From: Streptomyces griseocarneus
GTDB taxonomy: Bacteria > Actinomycetota > Actinomycetes > Streptomycetales > Streptomycetaceae
Length of the DNA: 64,000 nucleotides
Assembly (NCBI GenBank): GCA_003674045.1
Contig: PENC01000001.1
Span: forward strand, 1,178,001-1,242,000
Direction: 5' to 3'
The notes below the pieces were generated by a model. That model saw only the letters and a list, made by a program, of their open reading frames with translations, did not search any database and was not told where the DNA came from. Shown one piece after another: positions 27,915-36,668 of the stretch; position 1 is the stretch's first letter, and every line of letters starts with the position of its first letter. Position numbers and translations under genes: made by a program.

Positions 27915-28699
27915 TTATTCGCACTCCAGTTGAAGCAGGTCCGCGTACTCGTCGGGGAACGCGTTGGGGTCGCCGCCCACGGGCGGCATCAGATCGCTCT
28001 CGCTGATGGTGTACGTCAGCATGGGGTAGGCGAAGTCCGTTTCTTTGTTCTCGCGCGCCGCAGTTGGTAGAACTTGCGCCTCTGCTCGTCGTCGGCCGAC
28101 ATGAGGCGCGCACCCTGCGGGAGGTATGCGTGTCCGTCGCGAAACCGGACGAGGGTTTTCGACGTCCGAAACGTCACGCCCAACCATTGGTTGTCCGCCG
28201 CCTGGACGGGCGTGTCCAAGACGATTTTGTGCCTGAGCCGATGATTCGAGCCGACGGAAAACGCGACGACGCTGTTGTGGGCGAGAGGGATCTCGAACTT
28301 CTCGTCGCCGGACCCCTTCGATTCGAAGATCAGCTTCCTCGGCGGGCTCGCTTCGGGGCTTTGGCAGCAGGAGAAGACGGCGATAAATGACTCGTCGGCC
28401 AGGTCAAGGGCCTGGTCGGAGTGGCTGCCCATGGTTGTGTATGCGTTCGTGTAACTCTCGATCAGAGCGTTGTTGAAGCCGACCGGGAGCGCCGCGCGTT
28501 CTTGGATCTGTTGCGCAAGCCGTTCGTGCACCGCCCGAAATCGCTGCGTCGGGCTGCTGTATCGAGTGGTGGTATATGTGAGAGGTGCACCGCCCGACTC
28601 GTCGACCTTGGTGAGTGTGGCGCCTCGCCGGCCTTTTCCTACGTCTTCCCAACGAACCGACGCGGAGAGCTCCGCAAAGAGATTCACCTCGGTCGGCAC
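27915..28699 (-). pseudogene. AlkB-like Fe(II)/2OG oxygenase gene, frameshifted near its 3' end
   Basis: The first part (GTG 28699, 227 codons to the stop at 28016) carries AlkB-type marks: a GSHSDQALDL segment with HxD, then IPLAHNSVVAFSVG, NHRLRHKIVL and WLGVTFRTSKTLVRF. AlkB enzymes demethylate alkylated bases in DNA or RNA. After KFYQLRR the frame runs into random sequence, while another frame continues sensibly as ENKETDFAYPMLTYTISESD to a stop at 27915. An extra GC dinucleotide in the GCGCGCG run near 28058 explains the shift. All catalytic residues precede the shift, so a protein with an altered tail could still be active. A sequencing error is the alternative. Confidence 0.6.
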
Positions 28700-28770
28700 A
28701 TCGCACGAGAGGATCTCATCCGGGATTCTGAGCGGTCTTGGCGAAGTTCGCTGCGGCCCCCGTCAGGTCC

Positions 28771-30117
28771 TCATCCGGCGGGGACCGTCTCGTCAGCCGC
28801 AAGTGAGTTGCCTTCGGCGATGCTGCCGCAGGAGGACGGGGCCTCCTTGTCGGCGAACCGGGCGCGCAGCCAGGCGAGCGCGGTGGGCACCGTGGCCGTG
28901 GGTGCGGTCAAGTGGCTGAGGGCGTCGTACTGCTGGTACCAGACCGCGGCGCCCTCGGCGCAGTACTTCCGCGCCAGCGCCCGTGTGTCCCCGGCGACCG
29001 TGATGCCGTCGCCCGAGCCGATGCCCGCGATGTTGCTCGTGGTTCCCTCGAGGAAGCCGGCGTTGCCCTGGCCGATGTAGCCGGGGACGGTCGGGGTCGG
29101 TGCCAGGCCGAGGTTGGTCTTGTTGACCGCCTTGACGAGCTCGGGTACGGAGTTCGGGTTCGCGTACTCCGGCTTCGCCATCTTCTTCCACGTCAGACCG
29201 GGGTAGTGGCCCAGTGCGTCGGCGATCGAGGAGTGCTGGTGCTCGTCGACCAGCTGCTTGCCGTAGTCGTTCAGGTACTTCTTGAGGTCGAAGTCGTACG
29301 AACGCGCTTGCCCGATGAGCAACTCCGGGATGAGCCCGGACCACACCTGACTGCCTTCGATGTACTTGAGGATGTGCGAGGGCTTCACGAGCACCCCGCC
29401 CTCGGCGTATCCCACCAGGCGCTTGTTGACGTCAGGGGCGTACTCGGGCGCGAGGGAAGCGGCCCAGTTGGTCGCGACGGCGCCGCCGGAGTAGCCCATG
29501 AGGCCGACGCGCGCATCGGGGCTGATGCCGGTCCTCGACGCCGCGCTGGAAGCGGCACGCAGGGAGTCCAGCGTGTTGTACCCGTACTCGCGGGAGGCCG
29601 TGAGGTGGGCGGCCTGCCCCTCGGTGTCAGGGAGGACGACGTCGTAGCCGGACAGCAGGAGCGGCGCCACGAGCGTGGACTCGCCGTTCGCGATCAAGCC
29701 GCCGGGCAGCTTGACGTTGCCCGCGACCGCCCGGGATGGACCGTCTTCGGGGTCGAGCGAATCGTAGAACGACTGGTACGACACGACCTTGCGGCCGTCA
29801 CCACCAGGGCTGCGCAGCACGGAGGTCACGCCTGCGGACGGGTGGCCCTGCGCGTCGGTGGTGCGGTAGAGCAGCTGCGTTGCCTGGAGGGGGGTCGCGA
29901 TACCCAGGACGTGGTACGGCAGCGTCCGGACCTTGAGCACGTCCCCGGGACTGTACGAGGACAGCGGCTTGCTGCCGTTGTAGGTGTAGAACGCGTCGCT
30001 CCCGGCAGTCGTCGACGAGGGCTGCTCCTGAACGCCGGACGCGACAGCGGGCACGGCGGCGACGGCGAGGGCGACGACGCCCGTGATCGCGGCGTGCCAC
30101 ACTCTGAATTTGCGCAT
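28771..30117 (-). CDS. Secreted lipase of the LIP family
   Basis: A 448-residue alpha/beta hydrolase. The N-terminus is a Sec signal peptide (MRKFRVWH then a hydrophobic core ending AVASG). The nucleophile elbow is LMGYSGGAVATNWAA, so the Ser of GYSGG is catalytic; the C-terminal YDALSHLTAPT supplies a candidate His. Secretory lipases of this family cleave triglycerides or polyesters outside the cell. ATG 30117 follows GGGAGAG; an open frame upstream adds 33 residues with no signal character and was rejected. It lies head-to-tail with the AlkB-like gene 71 bases downstream. Confidence 0.87.
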   Translation of the reverse strand: MRKFRVWHAAITGVVALAVAAVPAVASGVQEQPSSTTAGSDAFYTYNGSKPLSSYSPGDVLKVRTLPYHVLGIATPLQATQLLYRTTDAQGHPSAGVTSVLRSPGGDGRKVVSYQSFYDSLDPEDGPSRAVAGNVKLPGGLIANGESTLVAPLLLSGYDVVLPDTEGQAAHLTASREYGYNTLDSLRAASSAASRTGISPDARVGLMGYSGGAVATNWAASLAPEYAPDVNKRLVGYAEGGVLVKPSHILKYIEGSQVWSGLIPELLIGQARSYDFDLKKYLNDYGKQLVDEHQHSSIADALGHYPGLTWKKMAKPEYANPNSVPELVKAVNKTNLGLAPTPTVPGYIGQGNAGFLEGTTSNIAGIGSGDGITVAGDTRALARKYCAEGAAVWYQQYDALSHLTAPTATVPTALAWLRARFADKEAPSSCGSIAEGNSLAADETVPAG

Positions 30118-30340
30118 GGCTCTCCCAAACGGTGTAAGTGGATCAGAGAGATGACCCCTACGGCCCGAAAGGGGGAGTGGCCGAAGGTCGGTTCCGGCGC
30201 AACCTAACAAAGGCACACGGCAGTTGACCAGGGGTGCGCCAGAGTCTTCACGGGACGAACGGCGGCTGAGTCAGTGACCCCGCTCCGCCAATTCCCTTGT
30301 GTCTCTGACCGGTCGGAACGGTGCAGTGCCGGGGCGCTGG

Positions 30341-30544
30341 CTACCGACCGAGCGCGTCATGCCACGAGCGCGAGCCCTCGATACTCGCGCAGTGCTCCAC
30401 GGCCATGCGGATCGCGACGCGCACAGCGTCCTCGCGCGTTTTCGCGAGCTGCAGAGGCGGGATGCCTGCGCGGAATGTCGACTCTTGGACCGCTGTCGCG
30501 AGGAGTTGCTGTGCGAGCCACAGCCAACTGCCCGGCGACCGGGG
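30341..30544 (-). pseudogene. Possible coding fragment without a usable start
   Basis: The minus strand reads WLAQQLLATAVQESTFRAGI, PPLQLAKTREDAVRVAIRMA, then VEHCASIEGSRSWHDALGR and stop. The composition is protein-like and unlike the other five frames here. No ATG, GTG or TTG occurs before it after the in-frame stop at 30545. It may be the remnant of a small actinobacterial gene or a gene with a CTG start. I do not recognise the family. The remaining gap from 30118 to 30858 shows nothing else apart from the promoters of the flanking genes. Confidence 0.3.
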
Positions 30545-30858
30545 TCAGGCATAGTCCGGTCGGGTCCCAGCCTCTGTGCCCGTGTCTCCAGCGGCACCTG
30601 TCATTCGCAGATCTCGGCAGATTTCTCAAAACCTTGGACGCGACAATAGTCCGGCCCATTGAACCTTGATGCTCTCACGGGGCTCGACAGCGGGCAACGG
30701 AGGGCCTGCGCGAGCCACAGGGGCGGCGGGCGCGGGGAGCCATGGCGGGACCGCTCGCCGGAGGAGCCGTCAAGCGCTGGATCCAACCAGTGGATCAAGC
30801 CGGGTTCGGCCCCTATAGTTGGCCTACGCATAGATGTCACGAAAGGGTGGGGAATACC

Positions 30859-31470
30859 TTGAAGTTATCTCGTATGGCCGCGGTGGTCACCGTGACCGCT
30901 GTGGCTCCGGCCGTCCTGCTGACCTCGTCGGCCTTCGCTGATGGCGCCACCGCGGGTTCGTCCGCGCGGTCGGCCCAGAGCTCGGTGGTGAAGGCCGTCG
31001 GGCAGCAGGGCGAAGAGCCTGCCGGTCAGGACCAGCAGGCGGAGAGAGACCGGAACGAGATCCTGCGCGTCATCAGCTTCGGAGGCCCGGGGGTGAAGGA
31101 TGCGGGTAAAGCCGCGCTCGGTGGCACGCCCGCGGACATGAGGAAGTTCCTCGAGACTGGTCAGTTCGTGGCCCGGGACGATGACAACATGGTTCTGATC
31201 TCGCGGATCATCTACCTCGGGGGTCCTGGAGTGAAGCAGGCCGGCAAGACCGCGTTGGAGGGCATTCCGGAAGACCGGGTCGCTTTCCTGGAGGCCGGTC
31301 AGTTCGCAGCCCGGGACGATGACAACGAGGTCCTCATCTCGCGGATCTCCAATGAGGGGGGCTCCGTGAAGGCTGCGGCCAAGGCGGCGTTGAAGGGTAC
31401 TCCGGCAGACCGGGTCGCCTTCCTCGAGGTCGGTCAGTTCGAGGCGCGTGCGAAGGACAAGAAGGCGTAG
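30859..31470 (+). CDS. Secreted ALF-repeat protein
   Basis: A 203-residue exported protein. A Sec signal (RMAAVVTVTAVAPAVLLTSS ending AFADG) precedes about 35 disordered residues and then three ALF repeats. Each repeat has the form GKAALxGTPxDxxxFLExGQFxARDDDN. ALF repeats occur in actinobacterial surface and toxin-associated proteins, where they act as binding or spacer modules; no enzymatic domain is attached here. TTG 30859 follows AAGGGTGGGG; the next start, ATG 30874, is also possible. With the TTG start, codon 3 is TTA (bldA-dependent). The highly repeated unit suggests recent internal duplication. Confidence 0.8.
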   Translation: MKLSRMAAVVTVTAVAPAVLLTSSAFADGATAGSSARSAQSSVVKAVGQQGEEPAGQDQQAERDRNEILRVISFGGPGVKDAGKAALGGTPADMRKFLETGQFVARDDDNMVLISRIIYLGGPGVKQAGKTALEGIPEDRVAFLEAGQFAARDDDNEVLISRISNEGGSVKAAAKAALKGTPADRVAFLEVGQFEARAKDKKA

Positions 31471-31474
31471 GGCT

Positions 31475-31516
31475 TATCGCTCAACACCGGCTACGAACTG
31501 GCGGCGTTGAGCGATA
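31475..31516. terminator. Hairpin after the ALF-repeat gene
   Basis: An 11-base perfect stem, TATCGCTCAAC and GTTGAGCGATA, with a 20-base loop. It begins five bases after the stop and lies between convergent genes, so it can terminate one or both. Confidence 0.6.
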
Positions 31517-31571
31517 GCGAACTGCCCGGCCAGTGCGACGTCGCACCCGAAACAGAGCTACCGGACAGACT

Positions 31572-34367
31572 CTAGCGGTCACCCTCACAAACGCCCGCCG
31601 GGCGGCTGCGGGTGACCAGGTCGGTCGAGCCGGTCGTGGCGTCGAGCCACACCACCTGTTTGCCGCCCGCCGCCGTGGGGGACATCGGCTCGCCGCGGTT
31701 GCAGGAGACGCGGTCCCTGCGGGAGCCGTCCGGCGGGAGCTGCCACAGCTTGCTCAGGGCCTCGCCGGGAAGCCTCGCCGCGACGGTCACCGCCGTGTCG
31801 GAGGCGGTGAGGTCGACGGGGTACAGCGCGCCTTTCCCTGTAGCAGTGGTGAGGTCGATGGTTCCCGTGCCGTCGAGGTTCGCGCGGTGCACGACGGGCG
31901 TGCTCTGCGCGTCGCGCTGGTCCAGCCAGAAGACGTGTGTGCCGGTGATGGCCGTCCGGAAGACGTCACGGGGGGAGTCGCCCGTCCGCCGTACCGTCGT
32001 GCGCTCGCCGGTCGCGGTGTCCAGGACCGTGATGTCCTTCCGCCACCGGCCGTTCTCGCGGTGCCCGTCGACGAAGGCGATCCGGCCGTCGGCGAGGGAC
32101 GGACTGGTCGTCGACGCCAGGCGGTCCGGGGAGACCGAGGGGACGGCGACCGGCGTGGGGTCGTCCAGGCGCACGTACACCGTGAGCCCTCCGGCGTGGC
32201 GCCGTGAGGCCGTGAAGGTGACGATGTTCCCCTCGACGCGGAGCGCGGAGACGTGGAACGCGCTGCTGTACAGCTGCTTGACCGGGCCTCCGGCCAGCGG
32301 CCGGGCGAGGAGCGCCGATTCCTTGCCCCGGTAGGACTCCCACACGGCGGTCCTGCCGTCGGTGACCGGGTGGACGTGGTACTTCCCGTCGTTGGGGCTG
32401 ATCAGCTTCTTCTCGCCGGTGCCGTCGAGCCGTCCGGCCCATACGGAGTACCGCTCGGAGTCGTCGTCGTTGGTCGTGGAGGTGGCCCACCAGCCGCCGC
32501 CCGCACCCACCGAGGTCTTCCCGGAATCCACGTTGACCTTGCCGAGCAGGAGGTCGGTGTCCACACCGGTGGCGGTCTCCCAGCCGGGGACGATGCCGTG
32601 CGCGCTGAACGCACGCTCCACCGACCGTAACTGACTGCTCGACACCTTGAGATCCTTTGCGGCGGCCAGCACCGCGTCACGCCCCTCGGTGAAGCCGTCC
32701 AGCGGCGTCAGATACTCCGTGAGCGCCTTGTAGACGATGCGGTCCGCGAGGGTGCGGTCGAGGTCCTTGCGCATGTCCCACAAGGCGCCCGAGAAGATGG
32801 TGGAGTTGAGATGCACCCCGCCGTTGTCATGGGTGATGTCCACGCCGCGGAAGGACTTGGCGGCGATCCTGCCGTCGTTCATGTCGCGGACGGCGCACTC
32901 ACGCGGTGCTTTCGCCCGGCACAGGTCCCCGCCCACCAGCCCGGAGTCCGGGCCGTCCATGGCGATGCCGTAGGCGTCGGCCCGGACGGCGCCGCCGAAG
33001 TAGTCGGCGAGCGCCTCGTCCAGTGCGCCGGACTGGCCCGCGTAGACGAGGTTCGCGCTGTTGGCGGTCACCGCGTACGTCATGTCGTGGCCGACGACGT
33101 CCAGCGCGGCCGAGAACGGCCGGTAGGTGTCGTTACCACGCCCGTACACCATCTTGCCGCCGTCCCAGAAGGCGTTGGCGTACGGCTGGTACTTGCCCAG
33201 TCCCACGACGGAGTTGACGGGCATACCGCGGCCGTCGAGGCTGTCCCGGCCGAGCACGTCCTTGTAGAAGTCGTGGACCCTGGCCGCCGCCCAGTGCGCG
33301 TCGACCGCGCCCGCGTCGGTGGCCTCCTGGCCGAAGGCAGGGGTGGGCGAGGCGAATTCCTTGAGATCGGGCGGCCAGACGCCGTCGACCTCGTGGACGT
33401 CCCGCCCGCGCCCGTCCCAGGTGGCGATGACGTTCTTGTCTCCGCCCGCCTCGGCGCGTGTGCGGTCGCGCAGCACGTACGCGTCGCGTGCCGCGTCCCG
33501 CTCGACCCGCAGGGCGACGGTCTTCCCGTCGAGCTTGACGCCGGAGCCCGCCGTGCCGCCGTCCTCGGCGAGGGCGCGGCGCTTCTGCTCCACCGGCGCA
33601 CCGGCGGCCGGGGGTTCGTCCTTCTTGAACGTCTTGATGCCGCTGTACTGGAGCAGCGGATAGCCGGACTGCGCCTCGACGTACACCTCGCGCAGCACCG
33701 GCGCCCCGGTGGCCGGATCGGTGCCCCGTACGGTGATGTGGTGGGTGAGCACACCTGCGCCGCGCGGCAGGACGACGAGGCCGCGGGCGGCGCCGGTCAG
33801 CGGCTCCTTGCCGGGCTCTGCGCCCGGCTCGGCGCCGAGCGCCTCCGTCACGGCGTCGACCGCCCGCTCGACGGCGAGGTCCGCGTCGATCCCGGGCTCG
33901 GTGGCGACCGTCAGCCCGGTGAAGTACCGGCCGGACGTCCCGGTGACGGCCCGTCGGCCGCCCTGGTGCTCCATGCGGACGACGTACTGCCCGCCGAGCA
34001 CGTCCACCCCGTGGTGCTTCTGCTGGAACCGTACGGTCTCCGTACCGCCGGTGCCGGTGGTGGCAAGGGGGCGCAGGTCCCGGTCGGGGCGTGCGATGCG
34101 GTAGCGGCTCTCGTGCGCCGCGAGGTGGTCGCGAGCCGCGTCGGCGGCGCTCCCCGCCGCTTGTACGGGCTCCCGGATGCCGGTGACGAGCGCGGGCGTC
34201 GCGGTGCGCTGTCCCGGGCCGGGCGCCGACGCGCCCGCGGTCGCCGCGTCGGCGGGCACGGCGGAGACGACAAGTGCGGCGGCGCCGATCAGCGCCGCCG
34301 CTCCTGACAAGCCGGGTAAGCCGCTCACTCTTCTCTGCCGCGCCGTCCGCGCGCTGGGTCTTTGCAT
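31572..34367 (-). CDS. Secreted M4-type metallopeptidase with degenerate zinc motif plus beta-propeller
   Basis: A 931-residue secreted protein: signal peptide (residues 1-45), FTP/PepSY-type propeptide (about 60-270), M4 catalytic domain (about 300-610) and a C-terminal WD40/TolB-like propeller (about 640-930). In thermolysin numbering the zinc motif HExxH is replaced by H427-D428-M429-T430-Y431, so the catalytic Glu is Asp and the second zinc-binding His is Tyr. The third ligand Glu451 (24 residues after His427, exactly the thermolysin spacing) and the catalytic His519 in DNGGVHLNS remain. The frame is intact and long, so this looks like a retained pseudo-enzyme or an altered peptidase rather than a decayed gene. 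ATG 34367 follows GGAGGGG. Confidence 0.88.
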   Translation of the reverse strand: MQRPSARTARQRRVSGLPGLSGAAALIGAAALVVSAVPADAATAGASAPGPGQRTATPALVTGIREPVQAAGSAADAARDHLAAHESRYRIARPDRDLRPLATTGTGGTETVRFQQKHHGVDVLGGQYVVRMEHQGGRRAVTGTSGRYFTGLTVATEPGIDADLAVERAVDAVTEALGAEPGAEPGKEPLTGAARGLVVLPRGAGVLTHHITVRGTDPATGAPVLREVYVEAQSGYPLLQYSGIKTFKKDEPPAAGAPVEQKRRALAEDGGTAGSGVKLDGKTVALRVERDAARDAYVLRDRTRAEAGGDKNVIATWDGRGRDVHEVDGVWPPDLKEFASPTPAFGQEATDAGAVDAHWAAARVHDFYKDVLGRDSLDGRGMPVNSVVGLGKYQPYANAFWDGGKMVYGRGNDTYRPFSAALDVVGHDMTYAVTANSANLVYAGQSGALDEALADYFGGAVRADAYGIAMDGPDSGLVGGDLCRAKAPRECAVRDMNDGRIAAKSFRGVDITHDNGGVHLNSTIFSGALWDMRKDLDRTLADRIVYKALTEYLTPLDGFTEGRDAVLAAAKDLKVSSSQLRSVERAFSAHGIVPGWETATGVDTDLLLGKVNVDSGKTSVGAGGGWWATSTTNDDDSERYSVWAGRLDGTGEKKLISPNDGKYHVHPVTDGRTAVWESYRGKESALLARPLAGGPVKQLYSSAFHVSALRVEGNIVTFTASRRHAGGLTVYVRLDDPTPVAVPSVSPDRLASTTSPSLADGRIAFVDGHRENGRWRKDITVLDTATGERTTVRRTGDSPRDVFRTAITGTHVFWLDQRDAQSTPVVHRANLDGTGTIDLTTATGKGALYPVDLTASDTAVTVAARLPGEALSKLWQLPPDGSRRDRVSCNRGEPMSPTAAGGKQVVWLDATTGSTDLVTRSRPAGVCEGDR

Positions 34368-34527
34368 GGTCGTCCCCTCCAAGAGGTCCGGCAGCACATG
34401 CCGTTGGAACATTCCGGGCGGAGCCATGCAAGCGGGGCCCCGCACCCCCGGCAACGGGAAGGGCGCAAGTGGGAGGACGGGTTTCGGACGGTCTGTCGTC
34501 GTCGCTCGCGAACGGGCTGCCGCCGTC

Positions 34528-35667
34528 TCACCTGCCCCAGATTCTCCGGTACGCCGCGCGGTAGCCCGGCGGGTCCCACGTCGTCGCCCAGCCGCTGTTG
34601 GCGGCGGTGGTGAGGTGCACGGGGGCGACGTACCCGCTGGCGGGTTCGCCCGCGAAGGCACGGTTGAACTCGTCGACGATCTGCCAGCCCTGCTGCTGGA
34701 GGGGCTCGGGGACGGTGGCGGCCTGGAACTGCCTGCTGTCGATGCGCTGGAAGGCGGAGGGGTCGCCGTCGCCCGCGCCGATGTTGTACGGGGGCCCGGC
34801 GCCCTCGCGGCGGGCCGCGCGCAGGGCGGGGGCCGCGTCGGCGAAGTAGACGTCGTTGATGGCGACGGAGTGGGTCCACGCGGTACGGAAGCGGGCGAGG
34901 AGCGCGCCGACGGCCTCGGGGGTGCGGCGGCTCGTGTCGGGGACCGGGATGTTCTCCTCCGTCAGCAGCCGTACGCCGGAGCAGGCGGCGAGCCCCTTCG
35001 CGATCAGGTCGGATTTGTGCCGGGCGAACGGGATCGACGCGTCGGTGAAGAGGACGACGCCCGCGCTGCCGCCGGACTGCGCGACGACCCAGTCCGCGCT
35101 GATCCGGGCCACGTCCTCGACCCTGGTGGTGATGTTGGTGAAGAGCGCGGGGTTTCCGCTCGGCCCGGGGGAGGCCACGGCGTGCCAGCCGACGACCGGG
35201 ATGTCCTCCGCCCTGGCCCGCGCGAGCTGCTGGGACGTCAGCAGCGGGTCGAAGCCGCCGACGACGATGCCCGACGGGTGCAGCGCGACGGCCTGGCCGA
35301 AGGCCCCCTGGAGACCGGCCGGGGTGCCCTGGCCGTCGATCACCCGGACGTCCCAGCCGATGACGCCCGCGGCCTCCCGCACACCCTTGGCGGTGCCCGC
35401 GACGCCGGGGTTGGTCATGGTCTGCGCGACGTAGACGAGGGTCTTGCGGGGCGCCGCCCGGGGTCCGTCGACGGGGCCCTCCCACAGGGTGTCGGTGCGT
35501 TCGGCGCGGCGTACGTCCTCCTCGGCCGATGGCAGGACGTCCGGGCAGCCGTTCCTCGTCGGCCCCGGCGGCGGGGGTCCGGTGCCGGTGGACGAGCCAC
35601 GCTCGCATCCCGCGAGGAGGGCGGCGGCCACCGCCAGTGCCGCCGTGGCCGTCAGGGCGGTTCTCAC
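34528..35667 (-). CDS. Sugar-type ABC substrate-binding lipoprotein
   Basis: A 379-residue periplasmic-binding-protein type I fold (RbsB group). Lipobox LLAGC places the lipid anchor at Cys21. Typical segments are LVYVAQTMTNPGVAGTAKGV at the ligand cleft and PSGIVVGGFDPLLTSQQLAR. Substrate is unknown; the family takes ribose, xylose, galactose or related sugars, and some members bind autoinducer-like molecules. GTG 35667 overlaps the permease stop, making it the last gene of a three-gene transporter operon read on the minus strand. Confidence 0.88.
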   Translation of the reverse strand: MRTALTATAALAVAAALLAGCERGSSTGTGPPPPGPTRNGCPDVLPSAEEDVRRAERTDTLWEGPVDGPRAAPRKTLVYVAQTMTNPGVAGTAKGVREAAGVIGWDVRVIDGQGTPAGLQGAFGQAVALHPSGIVVGGFDPLLTSQQLARARAEDIPVVGWHAVASPGPSGNPALFTNITTRVEDVARISADWVVAQSGGSAGVVLFTDASIPFARHKSDLIAKGLAACSGVRLLTEENIPVPDTSRRTPEAVGALLARFRTAWTHSVAINDVYFADAAPALRAARREGAGPPYNIGAGDGDPSAFQRIDSRQFQAATVPEPLQQQGWQIVDEFNRAFAGEPASGYVAPVHLTTAANSGWATTWDPPGYRAAYRRIWGR

Positions 35668-36668
35668 GCGGTGGTCCCGGTCCGCCGTCGCCGCGTCCGG
35701 CGGCGGGCGGCGTACCCCGCCAGGCCGACGGCGACGAGCAGGGTGCTGCCGTTGAACAGCGGCGTGACCCAGAACTGGGCGCCGAGCTGGCCGATGCCCG
35801 CGAGCCCGACGGCCAGTACCGTGACGGCGACCAGCGTGCCCGCCGCGTTGGCCCGGCCGGGCCGGATCGCGGTGGAGCCGAGCAGCGCGCCGACGAAGGC
35901 GGGCAGCAGGTAGTCCATGCCCACGCTCGGGTTGCCGATCTGCTGCTGCGCGGCCAGCAGGACCCCGGCGATGCCCACGACCAGGCCCGAACCGGCGAAG
36001 GCCACCACGACGTAGCGCCGCGTCGGGATGCCGACCAGCTCGGCGGCGCGGGGGTTGGAGCCGATGACGTACAGATACCGCCCGAGCGGCAGCCGTTCGA
36101 GGAGCACCCACAGCACGGCGGTGAGCGCGAGGACGTAGAAGGCGGACACGGGCAGGCCGAGGAAGCGCGAGTCGTAGAGGTCGGTGAAGGCGGGCGGCAG
36201 GCCGTGCGGGCCGGGCACGATCCGGGCGCCCTCGGTGACCCGGCCGGTCACGGCGTACAGCACGCTGCCCGTGCCGAGCGTGGCGATGAAGGAGTCGATC
36301 CGTGCGAACTCGACGACCGCTCCGTTGAGGGCCCCGACGGCCGCCCCGCCGAGCAGCACGACCAGGCAGGCCGCCTGCCAGGGCCACCGCTCGGTGACGA
36401 CGAGCTGCATCGTCATGACGTGCGCGAGCCCGATCCCGTAGCCGATGGACAGGTCGAACCGGCCGGTCGCGATGGGGATCGTCGCGCCGAGCGCGAGGAG
36501 GGCGGGGATCGACTGGTTGGACAGGACGGCGGAGATGTTGTCCAGGTGGGGGAAGGTGGACGGCAGCGCGAGGGAGAAGGCCAGGAACAGCAGGGCGGTG
36601 AGGACGAGCAGGCCGTAGGCGCCGACGAGGTGCCCGAACCGGCGTGCCGCCGGGGAACGCGGCGTCAC
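35664..36668 (-). CDS. RbsC-type ABC permease
   Basis: A 334-residue membrane protein with about ten hydrophobic helices and the branched-chain/ribose permease (BPD_transp_2) features ATGRFDLSIGYGIGLAHVMT, GRYLYVIGSNPRAAELVGIP and YLLPAFVGALLGSTAIRPGR. It should dimerise and couple to the twin-domain ATPase upstream. GTG 36668 overlaps the ATPase stop, and its own stop overlaps the binding-protein start, so all three are translationally coupled. Confidence 0.9.
   Translation of the reverse strand: MTPRSPAARRFGHLVGAYGLLVLTALLFLAFSLALPSTFPHLDNISAVLSNQSIPALLALGATIPIATGRFDLSIGYGIGLAHVMTMQLVVTERWPWQAACLVVLLGGAAVGALNGAVVEFARIDSFIATLGTGSVLYAVTGRVTEGARIVPGPHGLPPAFTDLYDSRFLGLPVSAFYVLALTAVLWVLLERLPLGRYLYVIGSNPRAAELVGIPTRRYVVVAFAGSGLVVGIAGVLLAAQQQIGNPSVGMDYLLPAFVGALLGSTAIRPGRANAAGTLVAVTVLAVGLAGIGQLGAQFWVTPLFNGSTLLVAVGLAGYAARRRTRRRRTGTTA

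Noticed and set aside
30271..30659. Several 70-130 codon frames on both strands in the 30.2-30.7 kb gap
   Set aside because: They are Arg/Ser-rich with no family features; only one start-less minus frame looked protein-like and is listed separately at low confidence.
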